Positions 1 through 9,083 of a stretch of 49,674 nucleotides of DNA are shown piece after piece. The notes below the pieces were generated by a model, which saw only the letters and a list, made by a program, of their open reading frames with translations, was not told where the DNA came from and did not search any database. Origin of the DNA: Burkholderiales bacterium RIFCSPLOWO2_12_FULL_65_40 (lineage in GTDB: Bacteria; Pseudomonadota; Gammaproteobacteria; Burkholderiales; Burkholderiaceae_C). Within the stretch, counting starts at the first letter, position 1, and every line of letters starts with the position of its first letter. A program made the translations under genes and the position numbers. The stretch is from NCBI GenBank assembly GCA_001770955.1, contig MESL01000039.1, positions 1 through 49,674 on the forward strand, given 5' to 3'.

Positions 1-118
1 CGTCAAAGGGGTTCATGCTCATCTTCACGTTGGCGATGTCCACACCCGTGCCGTCCGACTTCACACGGACCTTCACGTTGTAGTCCACCACGCGCTTGAC
101 AGGGACCAAAACCTTCAT
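1..118 (-). CDS. etfB: Electron transfer flavoprotein beta subunit, N-terminal part (partial)
   Basis: Only the first 39 codons lie in the window; the gene runs off the left edge. The protein begins [20 protein letters not shown] and continues with a [18 protein letters not shown] segment, the characteristic start of EtfB. EtfB pairs with EtfA to carry electrons from acyl-CoA and other flavin dehydrogenases to ETF:ubiquinone oxidoreductase. The ATG at 116-118 has an AGGAG-like ribosome site (TAGGAG) 8-9 nt upstream on the minus strand. The next gene upstream is the same-strand mscS-like gene, 186 bp away, so etfB probably has its own promoter in that gap. Recognition of the family is confident; activity cannot be judged from a fragment. 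Confidence 0.93.
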   Translation of the reverse strand, partial: MKVLVPVKRVVDYNVKVRVKSDGTGVDIANVKMSMNPFD

Positions 119-229
119 TGCTGCGGCTCCTAGAGTTGATTGAATTGACGTTACGTAAACCAAACCATTTTATGTCGCACCGCAGCACATCGGCTATGCA
201 TTTTCCCAAGGGGGCGTATCGACAAAAAA

Positions 230-243
230 CGAACGATCGTGCT
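230..243. promoter_or_regulatory. Near-palindrome upstream of etfB, possible repressor operator
   Basis: The sequence CGAACGATCGTGC is centred on a perfect ACGATCGT palindrome and is flanked by A- and T-runs. It lies about 112 bp upstream of the etfB start. TetR-family acyl-CoA-responsive regulators often bind palindromes of this size before etf and beta-oxidation genes, so this is a candidate operator; which protein binds it, if any, is unknown. Confidence 0.3.
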
Positions 244-304
244 TTTTACGGATTATAGGCCACCAAGGGTGGGTTGTGTCCACCCCCGCCTGTCACACAC
301 CCGA

Positions 305-1630
305 TCAGGGGCTATCGGGCCCTGGCGGCGGGTTCGGGGCAGCAGGCAGCGGCGCACCGGTCACGTGCAGCACGCGCTGCGGGTAGGGAATATCGACACC
401 ATGCGCGCGCAGCGCGCGCAGGATGGCCAGATTGATCTGCGAACGCAGGCCCAGCAGGCCGTTTTCGGGGTCGGCGATCCAGAAGCCCACGGTGAACTCC
501 AGGCCGTCGGCACCAAAGGCCGACAGCGCCACGCTGGGCGGCGGATCGGCCAGCACACGCTCGCTCGAGCGCGCGGCATCGTCCAGCAGGCGCATGACAA
601 GATCGACATCGCTGTCATACGCCACGCTCACCACAGTGGAATGCCAGACACGGGGGTCGGCCAGCGAAAAGTTTTCCACCCGGCTGGTGATGAGCATCTC
701 GTTGGGGACGATGGATTCGCGCCCCACGCCCGAGCGGATCAGGGTGTAGCGCCCGGTGATGTCGGTGACGCGGCCCTCGAAGCCGTCCACACGTACGTTG
801 TCGCCAATGCGCACGCTGCGCTCGGCCAGGATGACAAAGCCGCTCACGTAATTGGCCGCGAGCTTCTGCAGGCCGAAACCGATGCCCACACCGATGGCGC
901 CACCGAGTACCGACAGCGCCGTGAGGTCGATGCCGACGGCCGACAACGCCATGATCAGCCCCAGGAACAGCAGCAGCGCGCGCGTGGCGTTGCTCAGCGC
1001 CTTGCGTACCGACAGGCCGCTGCCCGTGGCCGATCGCAGCAGCCGCGTCTCGATGGCCGAAGAGATCCACAGCGCCACCAGCAGCACGGCGGCGGCTGTG
1101 AGCGCGCCCTCGATCATGGTGCGCACCGACAGGGTCGAGCCGCCCACCTTCCACTTGATGTCGTCCAGTTCCTGCAGGATGAGGGGCAGCAGCCCTGTGA
1201 CCCACAGCACCATGGCCAGCCAGGCCAGCCAGGAAATCGTGCGCTCAATGGGGCGCACCCAGGCCGCACCCGGAAAAGCCACCTGCAGCACCTTGACGCC
1301 GATGCGGATGACCACCAGCGACACCAGCACCGGAATGGCCACCTTGAAGATGGCGGGCGGCGTCCACTGCAGCACAACGGCGCGTGCGGCATAGCCCAGC
1401 GCCAGCAGCACCAGCGGGAACAGCGCCCCGTCAACAATCTTGCGGCCAAAGAAAATGGAGCGGGACTCCACATCCCGGGGCAGGCCCTGGCGCAAAAGGG
1501 CTACCAGCCCCCAGGCCAGCCCCACGCACACGGCCAAGGCAGCCAGCTCAATCCACACCGTGGGCCGCAGAAAGGCTTCCAGCCAGCGCCCGATGTCGTC
1601 CAGCATCGGGGAATCCATCGCACCCGCCAT
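305..1630 (-). CDS. MscS-family mechanosensitive ion channel
   Basis: A 441-residue inner-membrane protein with several hydrophobic segments in the first ~250 residues, followed by the MscS pore helix and beta domain. The glycine/alanine-rich pore helix appears as GGAIGVGIGFGLQKLAANY, followed by VSGFVILAERSVRIGD and the beta-domain stretch VEGRV-like FEGRVTDITGRYT with IVPNE. These are diagnostic for small-conductance mechanosensitive channels, which release solutes on hypo-osmotic shock. It is longer than E. coli MscS (286 aa) because of extra N-terminal membrane helices. The chosen ATG (1628-1630) overlaps the TGA of the upstream crotonase gene as TGATG, suggesting translational coupling; another in-frame ATG lies at 1642. 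Confidence 0.9.
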   Translation of the reverse strand: MAGAMDSPMLDDIGRWLEAFLRPTVWIELAALAVCVGLAWGLVALLRQGLPRDVESRSIFFGRKIVDGALFPLVLLALGYAARAVVLQWTPPAIFKVAIPVLVSLVVIRIGVKVLQVAFPGAAWVRPIERTISWLAWLAMVLWVTGLLPLILQELDDIKWKVGGSTLSVRTMIEGALTAAAVLLVALWISSAIETRLLRSATGSGLSVRKALSNATRALLLFLGLIMALSAVGIDLTALSVLGGAIGVGIGFGLQKLAANYVSGFVILAERSVRIGDNVRVDGFEGRVTDITGRYTLIRSGVGRESIVPNEMLITSRVENFSLADPRVWHSTVVSVAYDSDVDLVMRLLDDAARSSERVLADPPPSVALSAFGADGLEFTVGFWIADPENGLLGLRSQINLAILRALRAHGVDIPYPQRVLHVTGAPLPAAPNPPPGPDSP

Positions 1631-2415
1631 CAGTTCTTCCACCCGGGCTTGCGCTTTTCGGCAAAGGCGCGCGCACCTTCCTGGGCCGCCTCGTCCATCA
1701 TGTTCACGGCCATGGTCTGGCCCGCCAGTTGGTAGGCGGCGTCCAGCCCCAGCTCACGCTGGCGGTACACCAGCGCCTTGCCCATGGCCACGGCGACGCG
1801 GGGTTTTTCCAGGATGGACTGCACGAGTTTTTCCACCTCCGCGTCCAGTGCGTCCAGGGGCACCACACGGTTGACCAGACCTTCCTGCTGGGCCGTGGCC
1901 GCATCGATGAAGTCGCCGGTGAGCAGCATTTCCATGGCGCGCTTGGCCGGCACGTTGCGCACCAGCGGAACGCTGGGCGTCGAGCAGAACAGGCCGTAGT
2001 GGATGCCGCTGGTGGCAAAGCTGGCGCTGTCCGCCGCCACGGCCAGATCGCACTGCGCCACCAGCTGGCAACCCGCCGCCGTGGCCATGCCATGCACGCG
2101 CGCGATCACCGGCACGCTGAGCTTGTGCAGCGACAGCATCATGCGGCTGCACTGCGCAAAGAGCTGCTGGTACCACGCCAGATCGGGGTGGGCCGCCATG
2201 TCCTTGAGGTTGTGGCCCGCGCAAAAAGCCTTGCCCGCACCGGCAAGCACCACCACGCGCACCGTGTCGTCACCAGCGATCTCGTCCAGCGCTTGTTGCA
2301 GCGCGGCGAGCATCTCCGAACCCAGGGCATTGAAGCGCGCGGGGTCGTTCAGGGTCAGGGTCACCACGCCGCGCGCATCGCGCACGAACTGGAGCGGGTC
2401 ATTGGAATCAAGCAT
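1630..2415 (-). CDS. Enoyl-CoA hydratase/isomerase (crotonase) family protein, ECHDC3-like
   Basis: A 261-residue crotonase-fold protein. The first oxyanion-hole strand is FCAGHNL (about 64-70) and the second is AAGCQL (113-118). The two catalytic glutamates of true enoyl-CoA hydratases are missing: the first position is Gln117 and the second falls in TSGIHYGL (135-142), which has no acidic residue. This pattern fits the ECHDC3-like subgroup, whose reaction is not settled, so hydratase activity should not be assumed. A GAGGAG ribosome site precedes the ATG. It lies downstream of the HDAC-like gene (120 bp gap) and overlaps the MscS gene by one base, so the three are probably co-transcribed. 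Confidence 0.88.
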   Translation of the reverse strand: MLDSNDPLQFVRDARGVVTLTLNDPARFNALGSEMLAALQQALDEIAGDDTVRVVVLAGAGKAFCAGHNLKDMAAHPDLAWYQQLFAQCSRMMLSLHKLSVPVIARVHGMATAAGCQLVAQCDLAVAADSASFATSGIHYGLFCSTPSVPLVRNVPAKRAMEMLLTGDFIDAATAQQEGLVNRVVPLDALDAEVEKLVQSILEKPRVAVAMGKALVYRQRELGLDAAYQLAGQTMAVNMMDEAAQEGARAFAEKRKPGWKN

Positions 2416-2486
2416 GTCGGTTGCTCCTCAGCGCACCGCGTCCAGCGCAGTGCATGAAACGGGCGCCGCACCCAGCCAGCTACCGC

Positions 2487-2528
2487 CAGACTTCTAGCGG
2501 CGGCCTGGCGGCGCGCAGCGCCACAGGG
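2487..2528. repeat. GC-rich hairpin and fragment of the 3'-end repeat family
   Basis: The gap between the HDAC-like and crotonase genes contains an inverted repeat CCGCCAG / CTGGCGG. On the minus strand it begins CCCCCCTGTGGCGCTGCGCG, similar to the start of the longer GC-rich elements near 12548 and 35987. It may be a decayed copy and could form a weak transcriptional pause; no T-tract follows. Confidence 0.35.
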
Positions 2529-2534
2529 GGGTGT

Positions 2535-3488
2535 TCACAGATCTGCCAGCACGCGCACATGGGCCTCGACGCTGCGCGACAACGCACTCATCACGTAGCC
2601 ACCCTCCAGGCACGAAACGATGCGGCCGTTGCAGTAGCGGCGTGCCACGTCCTTGATGCGCTGCGTGATCCAGGTGTAGTCCTGCTCGGTCAGGCCGAGC
2701 TGGCCCATGTCATCGTCGCGGTGCGCGTCAAACCCGGCACTGATGAAAATCATCTCGGGCTTGAACGCCTCCAGGCGCGGAATCCACATCATCTCGATGA
2801 TCTCGCGGATATCCATGCCGCGCGTGTAGGCCGCCACAGGCACGTTGACCATGTTGGGTGCGGGGTCCTTGTCGCCACTGAACGGGTAGAACGGGTGCTG
2901 AAAGAGCCCCACCATCAGCGCGCGCTCGTCGCCCGACAGGATGTCCTCGGTGCCGTTGCCGTGGTGCACATCGAAGTCCACCACCGCCACACGCTTGAGG
3001 TTGTAGCGCTGCAGGGCGTACTTGGCGGCCACGGCCACGTTGTTGAAGAAGCAGAAGCCCATGGCCTTGTCACGCATGGCGTGGTGGCCCGGCGGGCGCA
3101 CGGCGCAGAAGGCATTCTCCAGTTCGCCGGCCATCACGGCGTCGGTGGCGGCGAGGGCCGCACCGGCCGAGCGCAGCGCGGCGTTCCAGGTGTGCACGTT
3201 CATCGAGGTGTCGGGGTCCACCTGGGTGTAGGCCGGGCCACCGGCCTCCACCTCCTCGCGCAGCCAGTCGGTCAGGCCGCGCATGGCGGCGATGTGCAAA
3301 CGCCCGTGGGCCAGCTCAATATCGGCCAGCGCAGCCTGCGGTGCCTCGTAGCGTTCCAGCGCATCGATCACGCCCGTCACGAGCAAACGGTCTTCGATGG
3401 CATCGAGCCGCTCGGGACATTCGGGATGGCCTGGGCCCATTTCATGCATCCAGCAGTCGCGGTGGGAAAAATAACCCGTCTTGCCCAT
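2535..3488 (-). CDS. Histone deacetylase-family (class II HDAC-like) amidohydrolase
   Basis: A 317-residue zinc deacetylase of the arginase/deacetylase fold. It carries the PGHP motif near residue 19, the His-His dyad RPPGHHA (His135, His136), the zinc ligands DFDVHHGNGT (Asp173, His175) and SAGFDAHRDDD (Asp254), and the C-terminal EGGY. All catalytic residues appear intact. Bacterial relatives include acetylpolyamine amidohydrolases and acetoin-utilisation proteins; the true substrate here is unknown. The start was set at 3488 because the protein begins MGKTGYFSH with a GGAGA site 6-7 nt upstream; a longer open frame to 4526 runs antisense through moxR and is not credible. It is divergent from moxR across only 42 bp. 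Confidence 0.92.
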   Translation of the reverse strand: MGKTGYFSHRDCWMHEMGPGHPECPERLDAIEDRLLVTGVIDALERYEAPQAALADIELAHGRLHIAAMRGLTDWLREEVEAGGPAYTQVDPDTSMNVHTWNAALRSAGAALAATDAVMAGELENAFCAVRPPGHHAMRDKAMGFCFFNNVAVAAKYALQRYNLKRVAVVDFDVHHGNGTEDILSGDERALMVGLFQHPFYPFSGDKDPAPNMVNVPVAAYTRGMDIREIIEMMWIPRLEAFKPEMIFISAGFDAHRDDDMGQLGLTEQDYTWITQRIKDVARRYCNGRIVSCLEGGYVMSALSRSVEAHVRVLADL

Positions 3489-3530
3489 TGCCTTGTCTCC
3501 ACGCCTCAGAATTTCGGATAACGTCGCGCC

Positions 3531-4451
<921 letters not shown>

Positions 4452-4610
4452 GAAGGTGTGAACGAACCCGTCATGCCCGCTCATTCCGAAAAAACACACC
4501 CGCTCGTCGTTGCAAATGCTCGCCATAGCCCGAGCTTGTGGCTTGCTTTGCGCCTAGATCGGCAGCGTTTTCGCGACCTGCCCGGGCGCGCCGAATTCAT
4601 TCACACCTTC
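4452..4610. mobile_element. MITE-like element with 15-bp terminal inverted repeats
   Basis: The ends GAAGGTGTGAACGAA (4452-4466) and TTCATTCACACCTTC (4596-4610) are inverted repeats with one mismatch. The 159-bp element is flanked by TGA on both sides (4449-4451 and 4611-4613), which may be a 3-bp target duplication; the left TGA is the moxR stop codon. It encodes no credible protein. It looks like a non-autonomous insertion between moxR and the DUF58 gene. Confidence 0.6.
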
Positions 4611-4639
4611 TGAACGCGCCCCGTTTGGCCCTGTTGCCC

Positions 4640-5650
4640 ATGGAAAGCACTCCCGCCCGCCCCCTGCCACGCCCCCGGGAATTTCACCCGGTGGATGCCG
4701 TGCGCAAGCGCTTCGAGCGCTGGTGGCAGGCCCGCCTGCCGCTGACGGACACCACCGTGCTCACCCAGCGCAATGTGTACATCCTGCCCACCGGCGCGGG
4801 CTGGATGCTGGCACTCACGCTGCTGGTGCTGCTGGTGGCATCCATCAACTTCCAGCTCAACCTGGGCTATCTGCTGACCTTTTTGCTGGCAGGCAGCGCC
4901 GTGGCGGGCATGCATTTCTGCCATGCCACGCTGCGCGGGCTGAGCTTGCACCTCAAGCCGCCCGAGCCGCTTTTTCTGGGCCAGGGCGCTGCGCTGCAGG
5001 TGCAACTGGCCAGCGAACGGCGCACGCCGCGCCTGAGCATCGCGCTGGCGGTGTACGGCAGCGGCCACTGGGCCTGGACCGATGTGCCCGCTCAGGGCAT
5101 CGCGCACGTGCAGGTGGCGTTCACACCCACGCGGCGCGGCCTGCACCGCGTCCCCACCCTCACCGCCGAGACGCGCTACCCGCTGGGCACCTTCCGGGTC
5201 TGGACGGTGTGGCGCCCGGCGGCCGAGGTGCTGGTCTACCCCGCGCCCGAGCCCGGCGCCCCGCCCCTGCCCCCGGGCGAGCCGCGTGCGGGCGGCACCG
5301 GCAGTGCGCCCACCCATGGCACGGGCGATTTTGAAGGCGTGCGTGCCTACCGCCGCGGCGACCCGCTGCAACTGGTGGTGTGGAAAAAGGCCGCGCAGGC
5401 CCTGGCCAGCGGCTCCGACGCCCTGGTCAGCCGCGACGCGCAGCAGTCGCAACGCCACGAGCTGTGGCTCGACACCGCACACACTGGTCTGGCCGACCCC
5501 GAGGCCCGGCTCTCGCGCCTGACGGCCTGGGTGCTGCAGGCCGACCGGCTGGGCCTGAACTATGGCCTGCGCCTGCCCGGCCGGGAAATCGCCCAGGACA
5601 GCGGCCCCGCCCACCGCCGCAACTGCCTGGAGGCCCTGGCGCTGTGCTAG
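4640..5650 (+). CDS. DUF58 domain-containing membrane protein
   Basis: A 336-residue protein with two close membrane helices (about 53-70 and 74-92) and a C-terminal DUF58 region. The DUF58 hallmark is seen as GDFEGVRAYRRGDPLQLVVW around residues 229-248. DUF58 proteins are partners of MoxR ATPases and contain a von Willebrand A-like fold; a cell-envelope assembly role is inferred from genomic context only. The start at 4640 (MESTPARPL) was chosen over an upstream in-frame ATG at 4538 because the latter lies inside the MITE-like element. The stop is followed by a short palindromic repeat before the transglutaminase gene. Confidence 0.88.
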   Translation: MESTPARPLPRPREFHPVDAVRKRFERWWQARLPLTDTTVLTQRNVYILPTGAGWMLALTLLVLLVASINFQLNLGYLLTFLLAGSAVAGMHFCHATLRGLSLHLKPPEPLFLGQGAALQVQLASERRTPRLSIALAVYGSGHWAWTDVPAQGIAHVQVAFTPTRRGLHRVPTLTAETRYPLGTFRVWTVWRPAAEVLVYPAPEPGAPPLPPGEPRAGGTGSAPTHGTGDFEGVRAYRRGDPLQLVVWKKAAQALASGSDALVSRDAQQSQRHELWLDTAHTGLADPEARLSRLTAWVLQADRLGLNYGLRLPGREIAQDSGPAHRRNCLEALALC

Positions 5651-5658
5651 ACAAATTT

Positions 5659-5720
5659 AGTATGAAAATAGCCTCAAGCGCTCACCCATCAAGCGCATCA
5701 AGCTATTATTTAGATAGCAC
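5659..5720. repeat. Short imperfect palindromic repeat (ATAGC...GCTAT family)
   Basis: The segment runs from ATAGCCTCAAGCGC (5668) to AGCGCATCAAGCTAT (about 5692-5706), an imperfect hairpin, with A/T-rich flanks. It closely resembles the copy at 16922-16979, sharing CACCCATCAAGCG. It lies just ahead of the AGGAGG ribosome site of the next gene. Confidence 0.75.
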
Positions 5721-5732
5721 ACAGGAGGCGCC

Positions 5733-7778
5733 ATGACACTGCGCCTGACCTTGGCATCGCTACCACGGGATGCCCGCGACACCCTGTTCCTGCTCGCCGT
5801 CATCGCCCTGGTGATTGCCCCGCAAACCGACGTTCTGCCCGTGTGGACCAGCGTGATGGCGGGCGCCGTGCTGCTGTGGCGTGGCGGGCTGGCCTGGGCC
5901 GGGCGGCCTCTGCCCAACGTCTGGCTGCTGCGCCTGGTGCTGGTGCTGGCCGTGGTAGGCACACTGCTCACCCACCGCACCATCCTCGGGCGCGATGCCG
6001 GGGTCACGCTCATCGTCGCGTTGCTCGCGCTCAAGACACTGGAGGCGCGTGCGCAGCGCGATGCGCTGGTCATCTTCTTTCTGGGCTTCTTCACGATGCT
6101 CAGCAATTTTTTCTACTCCCAGTCCCTCCCCACGGCGGTGGCCATGCTGGTGGCGCTGCTGGGCCTGCTGACCGCGCTGGTCAACGCCCACATGCCCGTG
6201 GGCCGCCCGCCGCTGGCGCAGGCGATGCGCACGGCGGGCACCCTGGCCCTGCTGGGGGCGCCCATCATGGCCGCGCTGTTCATGTTCTTCCCGCGCATGG
6301 CGCCGCTGTGGGGCATGCCCGGCGACCCCATCGGCGGGCGCAGCGGCCTGTCGGGCAGCATGAAGGTGGGCAGCATTGCCGAACTGGCGCTGGACGAGCG
6401 CATTGCGCTGCGCCTGCGCTTTGACGACCCGAACTTCACCCCACCGCAGTCGATCCTGTATTTTCGCGGCCCGGTACTGAGCAGCTTTGATGGCCGCGAA
6501 TGGCAGGCCGAGCCGGTGCGCGATGAACCAGGCCTGGATACCCCGCTGGGCCTGGCGGCACGCCTGCAGGTGCAGGGGGCGCCGCTGCGCTACGAGATCA
6601 CCCAGGAAGCCCACCAGCGCCCCTGGCTGCTGCTGCTCGAGGCCACGCCCACCAAACCCGAAGTCCCGGGCCGGTTCGTCTTCATGACGCAGGACCTGCA
6701 ATGGCTGAGCTCCCGCCCGATGACCGACGTGGTGCGCCTGCGTGCCGAGAGCTACCCCCAGTTCCGCCACGGCCCCCCAACCGCCACGCCGCAGTTGCGC
6801 GCGCTCACCCGCCTGCCGCAGGGCAACAACCCCCGCACCCTGGCCTTGGCCGCGCAGCTGCGGGCCGACCCCGCACTGGCCGCCGGCGGCACCCAGGCCC
6901 TGGTGGATGCAGCTCTGCAGCGCCTGCGCACCGGTGGCTATACCTACACGCTGGAACCCGGCGTGTATGGCGAACACACGGCCGATGAATTCTGGTTCGA
7001 CCGCAAAGAGGGTTTTTGCGAGCACATCGCCTCGGCGTTCGTGGTGCTGATGCGGGCCGCAGGCGTGCCCGCGCGCATCGTCACCGGCTACCAGGGGGGC
7101 GAGCGCAACCCGGTCGATGGCTACTGGACCGTGCGCCAGAGTGACGCCCATGCCTGGTCCGAAGTCTGGATGGAGGGGCGCGGCTGGGTGCGCGTGGACC
7201 CCACGGGCGCCGTCTCACCGGGTCGAGTAGGCCAGTTCCAGCGCCTGCAGGCCCCGCGCGGCGCCCTGGGGACCGCGGTGGACACCGTGATCAGCCGCGA
7301 CATGGCGCAGCGCCTGCGCGCCGTGTGGGAAGCGGCCAACAATAGCTGGAACCAGTGGGTGCTCAACTACACCCAGAGCCGCCAGCTCGACCTGCTGCGC
7401 GCCCTGGGCTTTGACGCCCCCGACTGGCAGGACCTGGCCCGCGTGCTGGCCGGCCTGCTTGTGGCGTCGGCACTGGGCGGTGCACTCTGGACGTTGTGGG
7501 AGCGCCTGCAACACGACCCCTGGCTGCGCCTGCTCCACCAGGCGCGTGCCCGGCTGGCGCGTGCCGGCCTGCCCAGCGCGCCCAGCACCCCCCCCCGCAC
7601 GCTGGCCGCCCAGGCCCGGGCCCACTTTGGCGACGACGCCGAGGCCGTGAGTGCCTGGCTGGTGCGCCTTGAAGAAGTGCGCTACGCACCCGAATCCCCC
7701 CACCAGGGCCAGGCCCTGCGCCACCTGCGGAGCGATCTGCGCAGGCTGCGCTGGCCCCGGCCCCCCGCTGCTCCATGA
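5733..7778 (+). CDS. tgpA: TgpA-like DUF3488/transglutaminase-domain membrane protein
   Basis: A 681-residue protein with about six N-terminal membrane helices (roughly residues 15-190), a large periplasmic domain, and a final helix near 570-590. The transglutaminase core shows Cys429 in KEGFCEHIASAF, His473 in SDAHAWSEVW and Asp489 in VDPTG, a complete Cys-His-Asp triad. This architecture matches TgpA of Pseudomonas aeruginosa, an essential protein proposed to act on the cell envelope. AGGAGG lies 5 nt before the ATG. The stop overlaps the mltB start as ATGA, suggesting coupling. With moxR and DUF58 upstream this forms the common moxR-DUF58-TgpA unit. Confidence 0.92.
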   Translation: MTLRLTLASLPRDARDTLFLLAVIALVIAPQTDVLPVWTSVMAGAVLLWRGGLAWAGRPLPNVWLLRLVLVLAVVGTLLTHRTILGRDAGVTLIVALLALKTLEARAQRDALVIFFLGFFTMLSNFFYSQSLPTAVAMLVALLGLLTALVNAHMPVGRPPLAQAMRTAGTLALLGAPIMAALFMFFPRMAPLWGMPGDPIGGRSGLSGSMKVGSIAELALDERIALRLRFDDPNFTPPQSILYFRGPVLSSFDGREWQAEPVRDEPGLDTPLGLAARLQVQGAPLRYEITQEAHQRPWLLLLEATPTKPEVPGRFVFMTQDLQWLSSRPMTDVVRLRAESYPQFRHGPPTATPQLRALTRLPQGNNPRTLALAAQLRADPALAAGGTQALVDAALQRLRTGGYTYTLEPGVYGEHTADEFWFDRKEGFCEHIASAFVVLMRAAGVPARIVTGYQGGERNPVDGYWTVRQSDAHAWSEVWMEGRGWVRVDPTGAVSPGRVGQFQRLQAPRGALGTAVDTVISRDMAQRLRAVWEAANNSWNQWVLNYTQSRQLDLLRALGFDAPDWQDLARVLAGLLVASALGGALWTLWERLQHDPWLRLLHQARARLARAGLPSAPSTPPRTLAAQARAHFGDDAEAVSAWLVRLEEVRYAPESPHQGQALRHLRSDLRRLRWPRPPAAP

Positions 7779-8869
7779 TCTTCAAGACCGTTTCTTTTGC
7801 TCTTTTATTGGTAGCTACCAGCGCAATATCCACAAGCGCAATAGCCCAAAAACACTCCAAAAAACCTGCCCTGCGGGCCTCCGCGCCGTCGGCCCCGCAA
7901 GGCAGCACGGCCTATGCCAGCCGCCCCGAGGCCCTGCTGTTTGCCGACGACCTGGCCCAGCGCCGCGACCTGGACCGTGAATGGGTGCGCCAGGCCATCG
8001 GCCAGGCGCGCTTTCTGCCGCAGGTGCCGCGCCTGGTGCTGCCGCCCCCGAAGGGCACGGCGAAGAACTGGCAGGCCTACCGCGCCCGCTTCATCGAACC
8101 CGTGCGCATCCGCGCCGGCGTGCGTTTCTGGCAGGAGCATGCCGACACGCTGGCGCAGGCCGAGCGCGAATACGGCGTTCCGGCCGAGATCATCGTCGGC
8201 ATCCTGGGCGTCGAAACCCTCTACGGCCAGCACATGGGCAACTTCCGCGTGATGGACGCCCTGGCCACGCTGGCCTTCGACTTCCCCTCGGCGCACCCGC
8301 GCGCGGCCGAGCGCACCGCCTTCTTCCGGCGCGAGCTGGAACAGTTCCTCAGCCTGATGCACCGCACCAACACGGACCCGTTCACGCCGCGCGGCAGCTT
8401 CGCCGGGGCCATGGGCTGGCCACAGTTCATGCCGTCGAGCTGGGTACGGCACGCGGTGGACTTTGACGGCGACGGCCGGGTGGACCTGTTTGGCAGCCCG
8501 CAGGACGCCATCGGCTCGGTCGCCAATTACTTCATCGGCCACGGCTGGCAACCGGGCATGCCCACGCATTTCGAAGTGCGGCTGGAGGGCACGCCCGCGC
8601 AGCAAGATGAGCTGTTGGCGCCCGACATCCTGCCCACCTTCAGCGCCGCCAGCATGCAGGCGCGCGGCGCCGCACTCGGAGAAACCGGCACCCGCCACCC
8701 CGGCCCGCTGGCCCTGGTCGAGCTGCAGAACGGCAACGAGTCTCCAAGCTACGTGGCCGGAACCGAAAACTTTTATGCGGTGACCCGCTACAACTGGTCC
8801 AGCTACTACGCCATGGCAGTGATCGAACTGGGGAACGCCGTGAAGGCGGCGCGCGAAGCGGCGCAGTAA
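7775..8869 (+). CDS. mltB: Lytic murein transglycosylase B
   Basis: A 364-residue peptidoglycan lytic transglycosylase. The catalytic glutamate is Glu147 in GILGVETLYGQHMG, and the family motif GSFAGAMGWPQFMPSSW follows. The enzyme cleaves the MurNAc-GlcNAc bond to give anhydro-muropeptides. Residues 1-24 form a signal peptide ending SAIAQ; there is no lipobox, unlike E. coli MltB, so a soluble periplasmic form is expected. The codons for residues 9-26 match the short palindromic repeat family of this window (see the repeat entry at 7795). The ATG overlaps the tgpA stop by 4 nt. Confidence 0.93.
   Translation: MIFKTVSFALLLVATSAISTSAIAQKHSKKPALRASAPSAPQGSTAYASRPEALLFADDLAQRRDLDREWVRQAIGQARFLPQVPRLVLPPPKGTAKNWQAYRARFIEPVRIRAGVRFWQEHADTLAQAEREYGVPAEIIVGILGVETLYGQHMGNFRVMDALATLAFDFPSAHPRAAERTAFFRRELEQFLSLMHRTNTDPFTPRGSFAGAMGWPQFMPSSWVRHAVDFDGDGRVDLFGSPQDAIGSVANYFIGHGWQPGMPTHFEVRLEGTPAQQDELLAPDILPTFSAASMQARGAALGETGTRHPGPLALVELQNGNESPSYVAGTENFYAVTRYNWSSYYAMAVIELGNAVKAAREAAQ
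7795..7852. repeat. Palindromic repeat copy embedded in the mltB signal-peptide codons
   Basis: About 29 of the first 33 bases, from TTTTGCTCTTTTA through AGCGCAAT, match the reverse complement of the intergenic copy ending at 13673. Read in frame it encodes ALLLVATSAISTSAIAQK, the hydrophobic core and cleavage region of the MltB signal peptide. Confidence 0.7.
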
Positions 8870-9083
8870 ACGGGCGATCGCGCCCGGAGAGTCACCCGCC
8901 CGATGGCGGTTTGCCGCGGGCTGTCGTCCCTACCGCCGCGGCGCGATATCGTTCAGCCTTGGCAACTGCGGTCTGCAAACCGTGGACGCGATCCGGGGGT
9001 GCCTGCCGTTGCGTGCGCTGGCGCACTGACGGCTGTCTCGACTGCGCCTAATCTGCGCTGATTCTCGTAGCACGGGCCCCGTC

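Noticed and set aside
239..1735. Plus-strand open frame opposite the MscS gene
   Set aside because: It mirrors a clear membrane-channel gene on the other strand and its composition is that of a shadow frame.
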